64,000 nucleotides of DNA from Nocardiopsis eucommiae (GCA_018388625.1 CP074402.1:1240001-1304000); one strand, 5' to 3'; counted from the first letter of the stretch, positions 50,293 through 60,050 are shown. The notes: generated by a model not told the origin, from the letters alone. Numbers and translations: made by a program.

Positions 50293-51180
50293 ATGACCGT
50301 CGTCCCCCTGCGCACAGCGCGCGTGTACCGCTCCGTCACCGCCGAGCGGTCAGTGCACGCCTGGTGCCACAAAGCCCTGAGCCAGTGGCCCGAACTCGGA
50401 CCCCTTCCGCCCATGGAGACCCGGCTTGGCCCCACACAGGCCTTCCGCGCCTCGGGCGGGAACGGAACCCCGGTCCTGGTCCTGTCTGGCACCAACTTCA
50501 ACGCCGCCACCACGGTTCCCGCCGCCCGCGCGCTCGCCGCGGACCGGCCGGTCCTGCTGGTCGACCTTCCGGGACAGCCGGGTCTGAGCTGCAACCAGCG
50601 GACCGCGGGGGCCCGGATCGAGGCCTACGGTGGGTGGCTCGACGAACTGCTGCCCCAGATCACGGACGGCCCCGTCATCGTGCTGGGCCACTCCAGGGGC
50701 GCCGCGATCGCGCTGTCCTCGACCCCGAGCCCGCTCGTGGCGGGGATGCTCCTGCTCAACCCGGCCGGGTTGACCGCGGCGGGCGTCAGCTCGGAGTCGA
50801 TGCGCGCCACTCTGCCGTGGATGATCCACCCCAACGAGCAGACCAGCACCCGGTTGATCGAGTTCCTCAGCGGTCCGTCCACGGACACCGGCTGCGAGGA
50901 GCACCGCTCCGAGGCCGAGTGGCTGACGCTGGTGGCCCGCCACTGCCGCACCCACTCCACACCGACCCCGCTGCACGCGGAGTCCTTCCTGGCCTGGTCC
51001 GGTATCCCGGTACGGGTGGCCACGGGGTCGCACGACCCGTTCTTCTCGCCCGCGCGCCTGCACGGACCCGCCCGCCGGTTCCTGAACACCGACGTGCGGA
51101 CCATCGAGGGCGCGGGTCACCTGTCCCTGTACGAGCAGCCGGAGAGGGTCGCGGAGCTCCTGCGCGAGTTCGACGCCTGA
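50293..51180 (+). CDS. Alpha/beta hydrolase
   Basis: 295 residues. Nucleophile elbow GHSRG (VIVLGHSRGAAIALSS), acid in ATGSHDPFF and His in IEGAGHLSLYEQPERV complete the triad. Oxyanion strand VLVLSGTNFNAAT is unusual (SGTN rather than HG). ATG 50293 has no clear ribosome binding site; upstream GTG codons in frame exist (to 50149) but lack coding character. Substrate unknown. Confidence 0.85.
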   Translation: MTVVPLRTARVYRSVTAERSVHAWCHKALSQWPELGPLPPMETRLGPTQAFRASGGNGTPVLVLSGTNFNAATTVPAARALAADRPVLLVDLPGQPGLSCNQRTAGARIEAYGGWLDELLPQITDGPVIVLGHSRGAAIALSSTPSPLVAGMLLLNPAGLTAAGVSSESMRATLPWMIHPNEQTSTRLIEFLSGPSTDTGCEEHRSEAEWLTLVARHCRTHSTPTPLHAESFLAWSGIPVRVATGSHDPFFSPARLHGPARRFLNTDVRTIEGAGHLSLYEQPERVAELLREFDA

Positions 51181-51212
51181 CCGGAACCGGCGCCGACGAC
51201 GTCGAGGCGCCA

Positions 51213-51240
51213 CTGGTGGCGGCCGTACGACCGCCACCAG
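51213..51240. terminator. Bidirectional hairpin terminator
   Basis: CTGGTGGCGG (51213-51222) pairs perfectly with 51231-51240, eight-base loop, midway between the convergent hydrolase and HAD stops. Confidence 0.7.
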
Positions 51241-51247
51241 CCCGTGT

Positions 51248-51846
51248 TCAGTCCCGGCCCAGTGCCCGCCTGAGCTCGGGCGCCGACGTGAACACGTGCC
51301 CCTGGAGGCCCAGCTTCCCGGCGGCCTCGACGTTGGTCCGGTTGTCGTCCACGAACAACACCTCACCGGCGGGTGTCCCCATGCGCTCCAGACACCACCG
51401 GTAGGCCCCGGCCTCGGGTTTGGCGTGGCCGATCCGGCAGGAGAGTCCCCGGGTCGGGAACAGGTCCAGCACGGAGGAGTGTCTCTCCTCGAAGCGCGCG
51501 GCCAGCTCCGGGGGATGTTCGAGAGCAGACCGAGCGGCACGCCCGCCTCGGAGAGCTCCGTCACCAGCGCCACCGAGTCCTCGTTCAGTCGCGACCAGCT
51601 GTCCAGGTCCAGCGCGACCAGCCGTTCGATCCGCTCCGGCTCGAAGGACTCACCGAGCAGGCCTCCCACGGCGCGCCAGTAGGCGGGCCCGTCCAGGTCG
51701 CCCCGGTCGTAGTCCTGGCGCGGGGCCCAGTACGCGGCCCAGAAGGTGTCGTGGTCGTGGCCGGAGTACTCCACCATCGTGGCGCGGACCGTCGGTGACT
51801 GGTCCATGGCGACCACACCAAACATGTCGAACAGCACTGCTTCCAC
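51248..51846 (-). CDS. HAD-superfamily hydrolase, one frame break
   Basis: About 200 residues. Motif I reads VLFDMFGVV (nucleophile Asp; the usual DxD second Asp is Phe-Gly shifted: DMFG), motif II LLSNIP, motif III KPEAGAYRWCLERM and motif IV VLFVDDNRTNVEAA. The frame breaks at the G run 51511-51515; one extra base gives LLSNIPPELAARFEERHSSV. GTG 51846 follows GGGAG. Resembles YihX/epoxide-hydrolase-N-like phosphatases. The missing second Asp of motif I is notable. Confidence 0.82.
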
Positions 51847-52237
51847 GAGGCACTCCCAGGGTCGAACGTGCGGGGGTCGGTTCGGAGGCCCTCCTTCCCT
51901 CACAGGCCCCGGACGAACCGCCCTCCACTCAGGTCCCGGGGAGCGTCGGGAGCGCGGTCCGGAGGTTGATGCCGACCCCGGTTCGATGGCATTTATTGGC
52001 TTTTTTGGTGATACATGAGCCGATGAAGTTTTGTCAGCTTTTGTCGACCGTTTTCAGAGGGCTTTCTCAGAGTGGTGGTTCTTTGTCCCGTGAGGGCCGG
52101 TTTCGCTGTCAGAATGTGGGCATGTGACGGAAGAGAAGACGTCTTCCCTTTGCGCCTCTCTGCCCGAGGCCGACTGGTTGGGGAAAGGATGGGGCCCCGC
52201 TGGTCGAACCAGCCCGAACCACCAGAAAGCAGCCGGT
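51847..52237. promoter_or_regulatory. AT-rich leader of BCCT transporter 2
   Basis: The stretch 51988-52080 is far richer in A/T than its surroundings and probably holds the promoter. A perfect 12-base palindrome GAAGACGTCTTC lies at 52135-52146. The transporter frame is open upstream to GTG 52124, so translation could begin there without a ribosome binding site. Confidence 0.45.
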
Positions 52238-53937
52238 ATGTTCGAAAAACTGGCACGGAAGCTGGGTCTGGAGACGAACCCGGCGATCTTCTTCGTCTCG
52301 GCGTCGCTGACCGTGTTGTTCGTGGTGTGCGCGATCACCTTCACTGACCAGGTGGATCTGGTATTCGGTGCCACCTCCGAGTGGATCCTGTCGCACCTGG
52401 GGTGGCTCTACATCCTCGGTGTGACCACTTTTCTCATTTTTCTCATTTGGATCGCTTCCAGCCGTTTTGGCAACATTCGTCTGGGTCCGCCGGACAGCAG
52501 GCCGGACTACAGCAACCTCACGTGGTTCTGCATGCTGTTCGCGGCGGGAATCGGAAGCATCCTCATGTTCTGGGGCGTGGCCGAGCCCATCAGCCACTAC
52601 GCCAATCCCCCCAGGGCAACGCCGAGCCCGAGACGATCGAGGCCGCGCAGCAGGCGATGGGCTTCACGCTCTACCACTTCGGCCTGCACACCTGGACGAT
52701 CTTCTGCCTGCCCGCCCTGGCCTTCGCCTACTTCGTGTACCGCAAGGGCCTGCCGTTCCGGGTGAGCTCGATCTTCCACCCGTTCCTCGGTGACCGCGTC
52801 AACGGGCCGTTCGGCCGGATCATCGACATCTTCGCGGTCCTGGGCACCCTCTTCGGTGTCGCCGTCACCATCGGCCTGGGCACCATGCAGATCAACAGCG
52901 GGCTCAACACGCTGTTCGGTGTCGAGGAGAGCCGCGTCAACCAGCTGATCCTCATCGCCGTGGTCACCTGCGTCGCCGTGATCTCCGTGGCCTCGGGCCT
53001 CGACGTGGGCATCAAGTGGCTCTCCCAGATCAACATCATCATCGCGGTCGCGCTGCTGGTGTTCGTGTTCGCCGCCGGGTCCTCCCTCTACCTGGCCAAG
53101 GGCGTCATCGAGACCACCGGTGTCTACGCGCAGTGGCTCATACCGCTCTCGTTCTGGAACGACACCTTCGGCAACACGGGCTGGCAGGGCACGTGGACGG
53201 TCTTCTACTGGGCCTGGACCATCACGTGGTCGCCGTTCGTCGGCATCTTCATCGCCCGCATCTCCCGGGGCCGCACCATCCGCGAGTTCGTCCTGGGCGT
53301 GCTGGGGCTGCCCACGGCCTTCAGCATCGTGTGGTTCAGCGTGTTCGGCCTGTCGGCTTTCGACATCGAGATGAACCGGGGCGGCGGTCTGGTGGAGGAG
53401 GTCGTCGGCCAGGGGGACATCCCCGGAGCGCTGTTCGCCTTCCTCACGCACTACCCGTGGACGACCTTCGTCTCGGCCATGTGCATCGTCATCGTGATCA
53501 TCTTCTTCACCACCTCGTCGGACTCCGCGTCCCTGGTGGTGGACATGCTCTGTTCGGGGACGGAGGAGTCCCCGACCCGCCAGCGCGTGTTCTGGGGCAT
53601 CACCGAGGGGGTGGTGGCCGCGACCGTCCTCACGGCCTCCGGAGTCGGTGGGTTGGACGCGCTCCAACAGACGATCATCGTGTTCGGGCTGCCGTTCTTC
53701 GTCATCGGCTTCTTCATGATGTTCTCCCTGGTTCGGGCGCTCCAGGCCGAGACGGCGGAGAGCTCCGGTGTCCAGCGTGGCCGCCGCACACCGCTGTCCG
53801 CCCGGTCACGCAGACTCCGCCGTCAGCACAGGCGGAGCCGTGGACCGTCGCCCGGCGGGAACGGCGGGAACGGCGGTAGAGGCAACGGAAACGGCAACGG
53901 AAACGGGAAGCGGGGCGACGACGCACTGGAGCCCTGA
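52238..53937 (+). CDS. BCCT family transporter 2 with long Gly/Asn-rich tail, one frame break
   Basis: About 567 residues, twelve helices. Substrate-helix motif is GIGSILMFWGVAEPISHY and the aromatic box FYWAWTITWSPFVGIFIARI. The frame breaks at the C run 52607-52612; one extra C gives ANPPQGNAEPETIEAAQQ. The C-terminus has a basic block (RSRRLRRQHRRSRG) then Gly-Asn repeats; in BetP a basic tail senses osmotic stress. ATG 52238 is chosen for homology; a weak AGAAAG precedes it. Likely choline or betaine uptake. Confidence 0.9.
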
Positions 53938-53950
53938 CCGCCGCCGCGTG

Positions 53951-54777
53951 TCACCCCCGGGGCACGGGCCAGAAGAAGTCGTCGACTCCGAAGTGCAGGG
54001 AGAGCAGCCCGGGGTCGACGCGGTCCCGACCGTAGGCGTCCAGGAAACGGTCCGCGTCCGCCTGACCGAAGTGCGGGTTCAGATGGCTGAGCAGGCTCCC
54101 CACCATCGAGGCCAGGTCACGGTGCGGGTCGGAGACCCCTGCCTGGCCGAGATCCACGAGCCCCCACCCGAGGTCGCCGGTGAAGAGGACGTTCGGCAGG
54201 CAGAAGTCCCCGTGGGTCACCACCTCCGGCAGGGGACCGGCCCGCTCCACCCGCAGCTCCACCTCCGCCAGGGCTCGGGCCGGGTCGGTGCCCTCGTAGC
54301 GGCTGCCCTGCCAGGAGCGCCGGACCAGGCCCGCGGCCACCCGCTTCCGGGCCCGCTCCAGGTTCTCCGCCAGCCCCTCCCGGATCACCACTCCGCCGAC
54401 CTGCGACGCGTGGATCGTACGGGCCGCCTCGGCCAGCGACTCGACCAGCCCGGGGTGTGTCCGTGCCACGTCGGGATCGTGGGCCGGGGTACCGGGCAGG
54501 TGGCTGGAGACCATCCACCGCGAGGGGCCCTCCCGTGACTCGAACTCCAGGACACGCGGGGTCCCCAGCCCGAACCGAGCCATCCAGGCCGTCCGGACGA
54601 TCTCGTCGTCGAGCTTTTCGGCCAGGTCAGGGCGGTCGTCCGGGACCCCTTGAAGACCGCGACCGGACGGCCGGTGTCGTCACACAGGCGGAACACCCGG
54701 GCCCCGGACAGACCCACGCGTACCTCCACCGGGTGCAGGGAACGCAGGGCGGGGTCGTCGAAACGGGGCAGCTCCAT
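53951..54777 (-). CDS. APH(3')-like aminoglycoside/small-molecule phosphotransferase, one frame break
   Basis: About 276 residues. Kinase-like motifs are VTHGDFCLPNVLFTGDLG (catalytic Asp and Asn) and GLVDLGQAGVSDPHRDLASM, which follows the APH(3') pattern of a DxG-type metal site and DRxxDLA. The nucleotide Lys is in VAVFKG. The frame breaks at the C run 54646-54649; one extra base gives FKGVPDDRPDLAEKLDDE. Aminoglycoside O-phosphorylation is likely by family resemblance but unproven. Confidence 0.83.
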
Positions 54778-54877
54778 GTCCGCAGCCTAGGTACCGGAAC
54801 CCATGGGGGCCACCGGTTATCCACAGTCGGCGGAAAGGGTGAGCGCGCCCCGGCCCGGTCCGGCCATGATGGGAACC

Positions 54878-55641
54878 ATGACCCTCTCTGACGAACACTT
54901 CCTCGCGACCACCGCCGAACGGCTCGCCGCTCTCCCCGGGGTCGAGGCGGTCAGCCTCGGCGGATCGCGCGCCCAGGGGACGCACCGGCCGGACAGCGAC
55001 TGGGACCTCGCCGTCTACTACCGGGGTTCCCGGGAGGAGTTCGCTCCCCGTGACCTACGCGACGTCGGATGGGAGGGGAGGTCTCGGAGATCGGCGGCTG
55101 GAGCGACGGCGTGTTCAACGGGGGCGCCTGGCTGAGGATCGACGGCCGCCGGGTGGACGTCCACTACCGCGACCTCGACGTGGTGGAGCGGGAAACCGTC
55201 GAGGCCGAGCACGGCCGGTTCCGCGTGGAACCGCTCCTGTTCCACCTGGTGGGCATCCCCACCTACCTGGTGGTGGCCGAGCTCGCCGTGGGCCGGACCC
55301 TGGTCGGGGACCTGCCCCGCCCCGCCTACCCGGACGCGCTCCGGCGGAGCGCCCCGCCGCGCTGGCGTGGATTCGCCTCGGCCACCCTCGCCTACGCGGA
55401 GCGCCACCACGCCCCGCACGGGAGAGTGGCCCAGTGCGCGGGGATGATCTCCCAGGCCGCCTCGTACACGGCCCACGCGGTGCTGGCCGCGCGCGGTGAG
55501 TGGGTGACCAACGACAAGGCCCTGCTGTCCAGAGCCGGACTGGAGGAGGTGGACTTCGTGGTCGCGGGGATGACCGCGGACCCGCAGGACCTGCTCGCGG
55601 CGGTCGCCGAGACCGGCCGCGTCGTCGCCGGGGCCCGCTGA
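54878..55641 (+). CDS. Nucleotidyltransferase-domain protein, one frame break
   Basis: About 255 residues. The active site is GGSRAQGTHRPDSDWDLAVY (GS...DxD), as in MNT/KNTase and AadA-like proteins. The rest is helical (HHAPHGRVAQCAGMISQAAS). The frame breaks at the G run 55075-55078; one extra base gives GWEGEVSEIGGWSDGV. ATG 54878 follows GGGA; ATG 54863 or 54866 also possible. Divergent from the APH-like gene by 100 bases. No partner HEPN protein is seen. Confidence 0.85.
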
Positions 55642-55702
55642 CCGGACCCGGACGTGCCGGAGGGAGGAGCATCGGGACACCCCGCCCACCGGCGGGCGGA
55701 AC

Positions 55703-56677
55703 CTACGTCGACCAGGTCATGTTGATCACACCGCTGATGGTGTCGTACCCGGCGCGGGTGAAGGCCCGGGCCATGGGCACGTTCCCGACGTCCGTGGCGG
55801 CACGGACGTACGTGACGCCCTCCCGTACCAGGACCCGGGTGCCCTCGGCGAGCAGGTCGTCGATGTAGCCGTTGCCCCGGTGCTCGGGCAGCACCGCGAT
55901 GTAGCTGATGATCGGGTGGTAGGCGTTGCGTGCCGGGATCACGAAGCCCACCGGAGTGCCGTCGGGGAGCGTGGCCACCCGCCACCAGGAACGCGGTGTC
56001 GAGTAGTTCGCGAACTCGTCGGCGAAGTTGGCCGCGGCCACCTCCTCGGCGGAGCGTTCCCGCAGGTCCATCCGGTCGTGGGTGTCCAGGGTGCCCTCCA
56101 GGGCCCGGACCATGAGGCCGAGGATGTCCTCGGTGTCCTCGATGCCCCGGTAGACCAGGCGACCGCTGTCCTCGGGAAGCGGGTTCCCGGCCCGCCATTC
56201 GTAGCGCAGGCGCTCCACGAGCGGGACCGCGCCCGACTTCTCGATCACGGCCAGGCGTTCACCGACCCGGCGCCGGGAGCGCTCGTCGTCACGCCAGTCG
56301 GCGACCTCGAAGCGCAGGAACTCGGGCGGGGGAACGGTGCCCTGGGCGACCGGGACGCCGTCGGGGAACAGGGCCGCGTTGGCGGTGCTCAGGAGCTCGG
56401 TGGCCACGGCCACGCGGTCGACGTCCTCGGCGGTGTCGTCCACGTCGAGCAGGTCCAGCAGGAAGGGGGCGTCGTCCTGGTTTCGGCACCACCAGGAAAG
56501 GCGGGCCAGGAGACGGTCGCCGTCGAGGGCCACCCACAGCCAGGAGGGGCGTCGACGGCCCTCGGCGAGGTCGTCAGCGAGCTCGTGGTTGAGCACGTAG
56601 GGGATCCGGTTGAAGAGGTCGAGCTCCTCGGGACCGGTGATGGGGCGGAGGGTCAGGGTGTTCGGAAGAACGGTCAA
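55703..56677 (-). CDS. GNAT family acetyltransferase, two-domain
   Basis: 324 residues. The C-terminal domain carries the acetyl-CoA loop IAVLPEHRGNGYIDDLLAEG and NVPMARAFTRAGY; the N-terminal half is a second, degenerate GNAT-like domain. TTG 56677 (LTVLPNTLTLRPIT) follows GAAGG at good distance. Substrate unknown. A 17-codon frame with a strong ribosome binding site lies just upstream. Confidence 0.85.
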   Translation of the reverse strand: MTVLPNTLTLRPITGPEELDLFNRIPYVLNHELADDLAEGRRRPSWLWVALDGDRLLARLSWWCRNQDDAPFLLDLLDVDDTAEDVDRVAVATELLSTANAALFPDGVPVAQGTVPPPEFLRFEVADWRDDERSRRRVGERLAVIEKSGAVPLVERLRYEWRAGNPLPEDSGRLVYRGIEDTEDILGLMVRALEGTLDTHDRMDLRERSAEEVAAANFADEFANYSTPRSWWRVATLPDGTPVGFVIPARNAYHPIISYIAVLPEHRGNGYIDDLLAEGTRVLVREGVTYVRAATDVGNVPMARAFTRAGYDTISGVINMTWST

Positions 56678-56715
56678 GGCTGCACCTTCGGTGTGTGCGC
56701 CCGCCGTCGCCGGGG

Positions 56716-56769
56716 TCAACGGTGGTCGTCGACCCGGGAGGACACGGACGCGGTGATCACGGGGAACAT
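56716..56769 (-). CDS. Possible 17-residue leader peptide upstream of GNAT gene
   Basis: ATG at 56769 is eight bases after a near-perfect AAAGGAGG (56778-56785) and opens MFPVITASVSSRVDDHR before a stop. It ends 38 bases before the GNAT start. The strong ribosome binding site is the main evidence. It could be a regulatory upstream frame. No known leader family recognised. Confidence 0.35.
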   Translation of the reverse strand: MFPVITASVSSRVDDHR

Positions 56770-56820
56770 CGGATGTGCCTCCTTTCGCGTCGTCGCCGCG
56801 CCGGGGGTCGTCGCGGCCCT

Positions 56821-57007
56821 TAGGGCGTGTTTTGTGGATCATTCCGCGCTCGCGTTGCCAGGCTGCCTCTCGCCGCGCCGATGAAGCTCGGACAGCCAAA
56901 CCCGGGCTGACCTTCGCTCATCGTCTTGCGAGAGATTACCTGGCGACCGCTCGCATCGATGGCGGCTCCGCCGCCACCGGCGAAAGCATCCACAAAAACA
57001 CGCCCTA
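56821..57007. mobile_element. 187-bp MITE-like element
   Basis: The ends are TAGGGCGTGTTTTGTGGAT (56821-56839) and, inverted, ATCCACAAAAACACGCCCTA (56988-57007): about 19 bases identical except for one extra T. The TA at each end may be a duplicated target. The interior has no full gene, though one minus-strand frame reads DAFAGGGGAAIDASGRQV, which may be a transposase or passenger relic. Looks like a non-autonomous element mobilised by an IS5- or IS630-type transposase elsewhere. Confidence 0.65.
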
Positions 57008-57117
57008 GTAGTTGTACCGGCGCCCTCACGGCGCCGCAACCCCTTTGTGGGCCCGGATCGCGGGTTGTCCACAGGGGAACGAAACCGGTTGGACCGGTGC
57101 CGCCGTAGTAAGTGACC

Positions 57118-57899
57118 ATGGGGAACATGAGCCGAGACTTCGACGCCCTCATCGACGAGGCCGCCGCCGAACCGACCGAGGGCTGGGACTTCTCGTGGTT
57201 CGAGGGCCGGGCCACCGAGCAGCGCCCCTCCTGGGGGTACCAGCGCCTCATGGGCGAGCGGATGGCCCGCGCCACCTCGGCCCTCGACCTCCAGACCGGC
57301 GGTGGCGAGGTCCTCGCCGGGGTCCCCTCCCACCCGCCGCTCACCGTGGCGACCGAGGGGTGGCCGCCCAACGTCGTCGCGGCCACCCGGTTGCTGCACC
57401 CCAGAGGCGTGGCCGTGGTCGCGGATCCCGACCGGCCTCCGTTGCCCTTCGCGGACTCGGCCTTCGACCTGGTCGTGTCCCGCCACCCCGTCACCGTCTG
57501 GTGGGACGAGATCGCGCGTGTCCTCACCCCCGGCGGCACCTACCTCGGGCAGCACGTGGGGCCGTCGAGCGTGTTCGAACTGGTCGAGTACTTCCTCGGC
57601 CCACAGCCCCGGGAGACACGCGAGGCCCGGCACCCGGACCACGACCGCGCCGGGGCCGAGGCCGCCGGGCTGGAGATCGTCGACCTGCGGTCGGAACGGC
57701 TCCGGATGGAGTTCCGCGACGTCGGCGCCGTCGTGTACTTCCTGCGCAAGGTCGTGTGGATGGTCCCTGGCTTCACCGTGGACGCCCACCGCGACCGCCT
57801 CCGGGAACTGCACGAACAAATCGAGGAACGGGGGCCGTTCGTGGCCCACGCGTCCCGCCACCTGGTCGAGGCCCGCAGACCGGAGCCGCCGCGGGGTGA
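57118..57899 (+). CDS. Class I methyltransferase-like protein, one frame break near the end
   Basis: About 261 residues. LDLQTGGGEVLAGV replaces the usual DxGxGxG of motif I, and VADPDRPPLPFADSAFDLVV, EIARVLTPGGTYLGQHVG and FRKVVW-like LRKVVWMVPGF match the type-11 family. The written frame stays open to 57978, running over the next gene; one missing G in 57893-57896 gives a stop at 57899 after RPEPPRG, used here. ATG 57118 or 57127; no strong ribosome binding site. Confidence 0.8.
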
Positions 57900-57905
57900 T
57901 GCGGC

Positions 57906-58256
57906 TCAGCCAGCCTTGACGTGCTGGACGACCTCGAAGCCCCAGATCTCACTGTTGGTCGCGGCCGGCCCGCCGTGACCGCCGTGGGCGTGGCCGTCCT
58001 TCTTCGCGTCGGCCGCGGCCCGGGCGTGGCCCTTCCGGAAGTCCTGCCCGTTCACCCAGTTCTGGAAGTCCTCCTCGGACCGCCAGCGGGTGTACACGAG
58101 GTACTTGTCGGTGCCCTCGACCGGCCGCAGCAGCTGGAACTCCTCGAACCCCTCCTGGTTCTCCACGAGTCCGGCCCGCTTGGCGAACCTCTCCTCCAAC
58201 GTGGAACCCTCACCCTCGGGGACGGTCAGGACGTTGAACTTCACGACACTGGTCAC
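57906..58256 (-). CDS. MhuD/IsdG-like heme-degrading monooxygenase
   Basis: 116 residues, antibiotic-biosynthesis-monooxygenase (ABM) fold. It lines up closely with mycobacterial MhuD: VVKFN at the start, FAKRAGLVENQEGFEEFQLL, RPVEG, and FQNWVNG. Candidate equivalents of the MhuD Asn7, Trp66 and His75 are N8, W67 and H77. A His/Gly-rich insertion (GHAHGGHGG) lies after this His and is unusual. GTG 58256. Expected to open heme and release iron. Confidence 0.88.
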   Translation of the reverse strand: MTSVVKFNVLTVPEGEGSTLEERFAKRAGLVENQEGFEEFQLLRPVEGTDKYLVYTRWRSEEDFQNWVNGQDFRKGHARAAADAKKDGHAHGGHGGPAATNSEIWGFEVVQHVKAG

Positions 58257-58344
58257 GCGTGTACCTCCGGACGGTCCGATCCCTGTCAGGGCCAACCTAA
58301 GGGACCCGACGTGCCGACTCGCGGCGGGCTCCCCGGAGGGCCGT

Positions 58345-59150
58345 TCACCCCAGGCCGTGCTTGCGGGCCACCACGCGCAGCATCGCGGCGCGGGGCAGGA
58401 GGCGCCGGAGCGCGAACACCAGCGGGGCGTTGCTGCCCACCGCGTACAGCGGGCGCGGCCGCTTCGCCTCGATCGCGGCCAGCACCGTCCGGGCCACCCG
58501 TTCGGCGGAGATCCCCCTGGCCTCGTTGGCGTTGAGCGTGTTCACCATGGTCCGGTACTCGTCACGGAAGGGGAGTCCTCGCCCACGTACTGCGTGCGCC
58601 GCTCACTGATCCCCGTGTTGATGGATCCCGGCTCCACGGTGGTCACACCGACCCCGAACGGCGAGACCTCACGCCGGGCGGCGTCCGCGAACCCCTTCAC
58701 CGCCGCCTTGGTCGCCACGTACGAGGACCGGTAGGCCAGCGGGAAACTGGCCAGCATCGACCCCACCATCACCACCCGTCCGTAGCCGCGGTCCCGCATC
58801 CCCGGCAGGACCAGCTGGGTGAGGCGGACCGCACCGAACACATTGAGCCGGAACACCCGCTCGACGGCGTCCATGGGCAGTTCCTCGATCGGCCCGTTCT
58901 GGCTCTCGCCCGCGTTGTTGACCAGAACGTCCACCTCACCGGCGGCACGTGCGCAGGCCTCGACGGACGCGTAGTCGGTCAGGTCCAGGGCCAGGTACTC
59001 GACCCCGGGCACCGGGGCGGAGACCCGCTCCGGGTCGCGGCTGGTACCGAACACGCGGTAGCCGCGTTCGACGAGGGCGGCGGCCACGGCGGCCCCGATC
59101 CCGGAGGAGGCGCCGGTGACCAGCGCGGTACGACGAGGGGAGGAGGACAC
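58345..59150 (-). CDS. Short-chain dehydrogenase/reductase, one frame break
   Basis: About 269 residues, classical SDR. TALVTGASSGIGAAVAAALV binds the cofactor, VLVNNAGES is the NNAG motif, VGSMLASFPLAYRSSYVATK holds Ser and YxxxK. The frame breaks at the G run 58570-58573; one extra base gives GEDSPFRDEYRTMVNTL. Substrate unknown. Confidence 0.9.
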
Positions 59151-59231
59151 GGGGTGGCCCTTCGGGTCGGGGAGGGTGGGCGCGCACCACAGTAGTCGTC
59201 CCCTCCCGGCGCCTCCGCCCGACGGCCGGGT

Positions 59232-59675
59232 TCAGTCCCGGTCGCAGCCCTCCAGCACCAGGGAGAGCCCGGCGCCGAGCAGCCACAGGTCCTTGGACAG
59301 GGGGACGCCGTCCGCCGTGGGCGCGAGACTGCCCGGCTCGTGCATGCCGGGGGTGCGCAGGTACATGCCGAGCAGCCCGGCCGCGAAGGCGCTCAGCCCG
59401 GCACCCGCGAGCCGGTTCGGCACGAGCGGTACCAACAGCGCGGTGCCCAGGGCGATCTCCCCGGCGCACAGGAGTCGGGTGAAGGTGACCGGGTCGATCT
59501 TGTCCAGGAACGGGTACGTGCCGACCGCCATCCCGTGCAGGCCCATGGCGGTGTCCTCGTCGGCGCCGCGCTTGTTCAGCCCGGAGTTGAGGATGGAGGC
59601 GCCGGTGGCGAGGCGCAGGACCAGTTGGTGCGGGCGCAGAGGCAGTTTCACGGGTACTCCGGAACGAATCGACAT
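59232..59675 (-). CDS. DoxX-like membrane protein
   Basis: 147 residues with four probable membrane segments (LVLRLATGASILNSG, LLCAGEIALGTALLVPLVP, LSAFAAGLLGMYL, WLLGAGLSLVLEG). The pattern fits the DoxX/DUF4267-like small membrane family. Function unknown. Intact. Confidence 0.65.
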   Translation of the reverse strand: MSIRSGVPVKLPLRPHQLVLRLATGASILNSGLNKRGADEDTAMGLHGMAVGTYPFLDKIDPVTFTRLLCAGEIALGTALLVPLVPNRLAGAGLSAFAAGLLGMYLRTPGMHEPGSLAPTADGVPLSKDLWLLGAGLSLVLEGCDRD

Positions 59676-60050
59676 CGACCTTGGGTAACGGGAATATTAC
59701 GCGGGGTGGTCGTCGGATCGCGGTCCCGGAGCGCGGGTGTCGGCATCCTTTCCGTGCTCGCTGAGAGGTTCCTGGGCCGGACCGTCCGGCCGAGTGACCC
59801 ACGCTCGGCTCGTGGCCGTCACCCCTCACGGCGGGCCCGAGGTGGGTCGCGCGGGGAGCCCACGCGCCGTTCGTCACCGGGCGGAGGCCTCCCTCTCGCA
59901 CGGACGGGGAGGGCGCCACGCGGGCCGGGGTGCATGACCGCCCGCCAGCAGCACCGGGGCCGGGAGTTCCGGGTGGGCAGGCCCGCCCGGTCCCGGAGGG
60001 CACGTGGGACCCCGGGGCCCCGGTCGTCCGGGACCGCGCGTCGTTCGGGG
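59676..60050. other. 375-base intergenic region
   Basis: The part next to the DoxX-like start (59670-59705) is AT-richer (GTAACGGGAATATTAC forms a GTAA/TTAC inverted pair) and is probably its promoter. The rest shows no gene or clear structure. Confidence 0.4.

Noticed and set aside
52124..52237. N-terminal extension of BCCT transporter 2 from GTG 52124
   Set aside because: No ribosome binding site and the extra residues have no transporter character; kept only as an alternative start.
56840..56987. A gene inside the MITE-like element
   Set aside because: The only readable frame lacks a start, runs past the element ends and matches no transposase motif that I can recognise.
57900..57978. 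Long overlap of the methyltransferase-like gene with the MhuD-like gene
   Set aside because: One missing G in the 57893-57896 run gives a natural stop at 57899 and removes the overlap.
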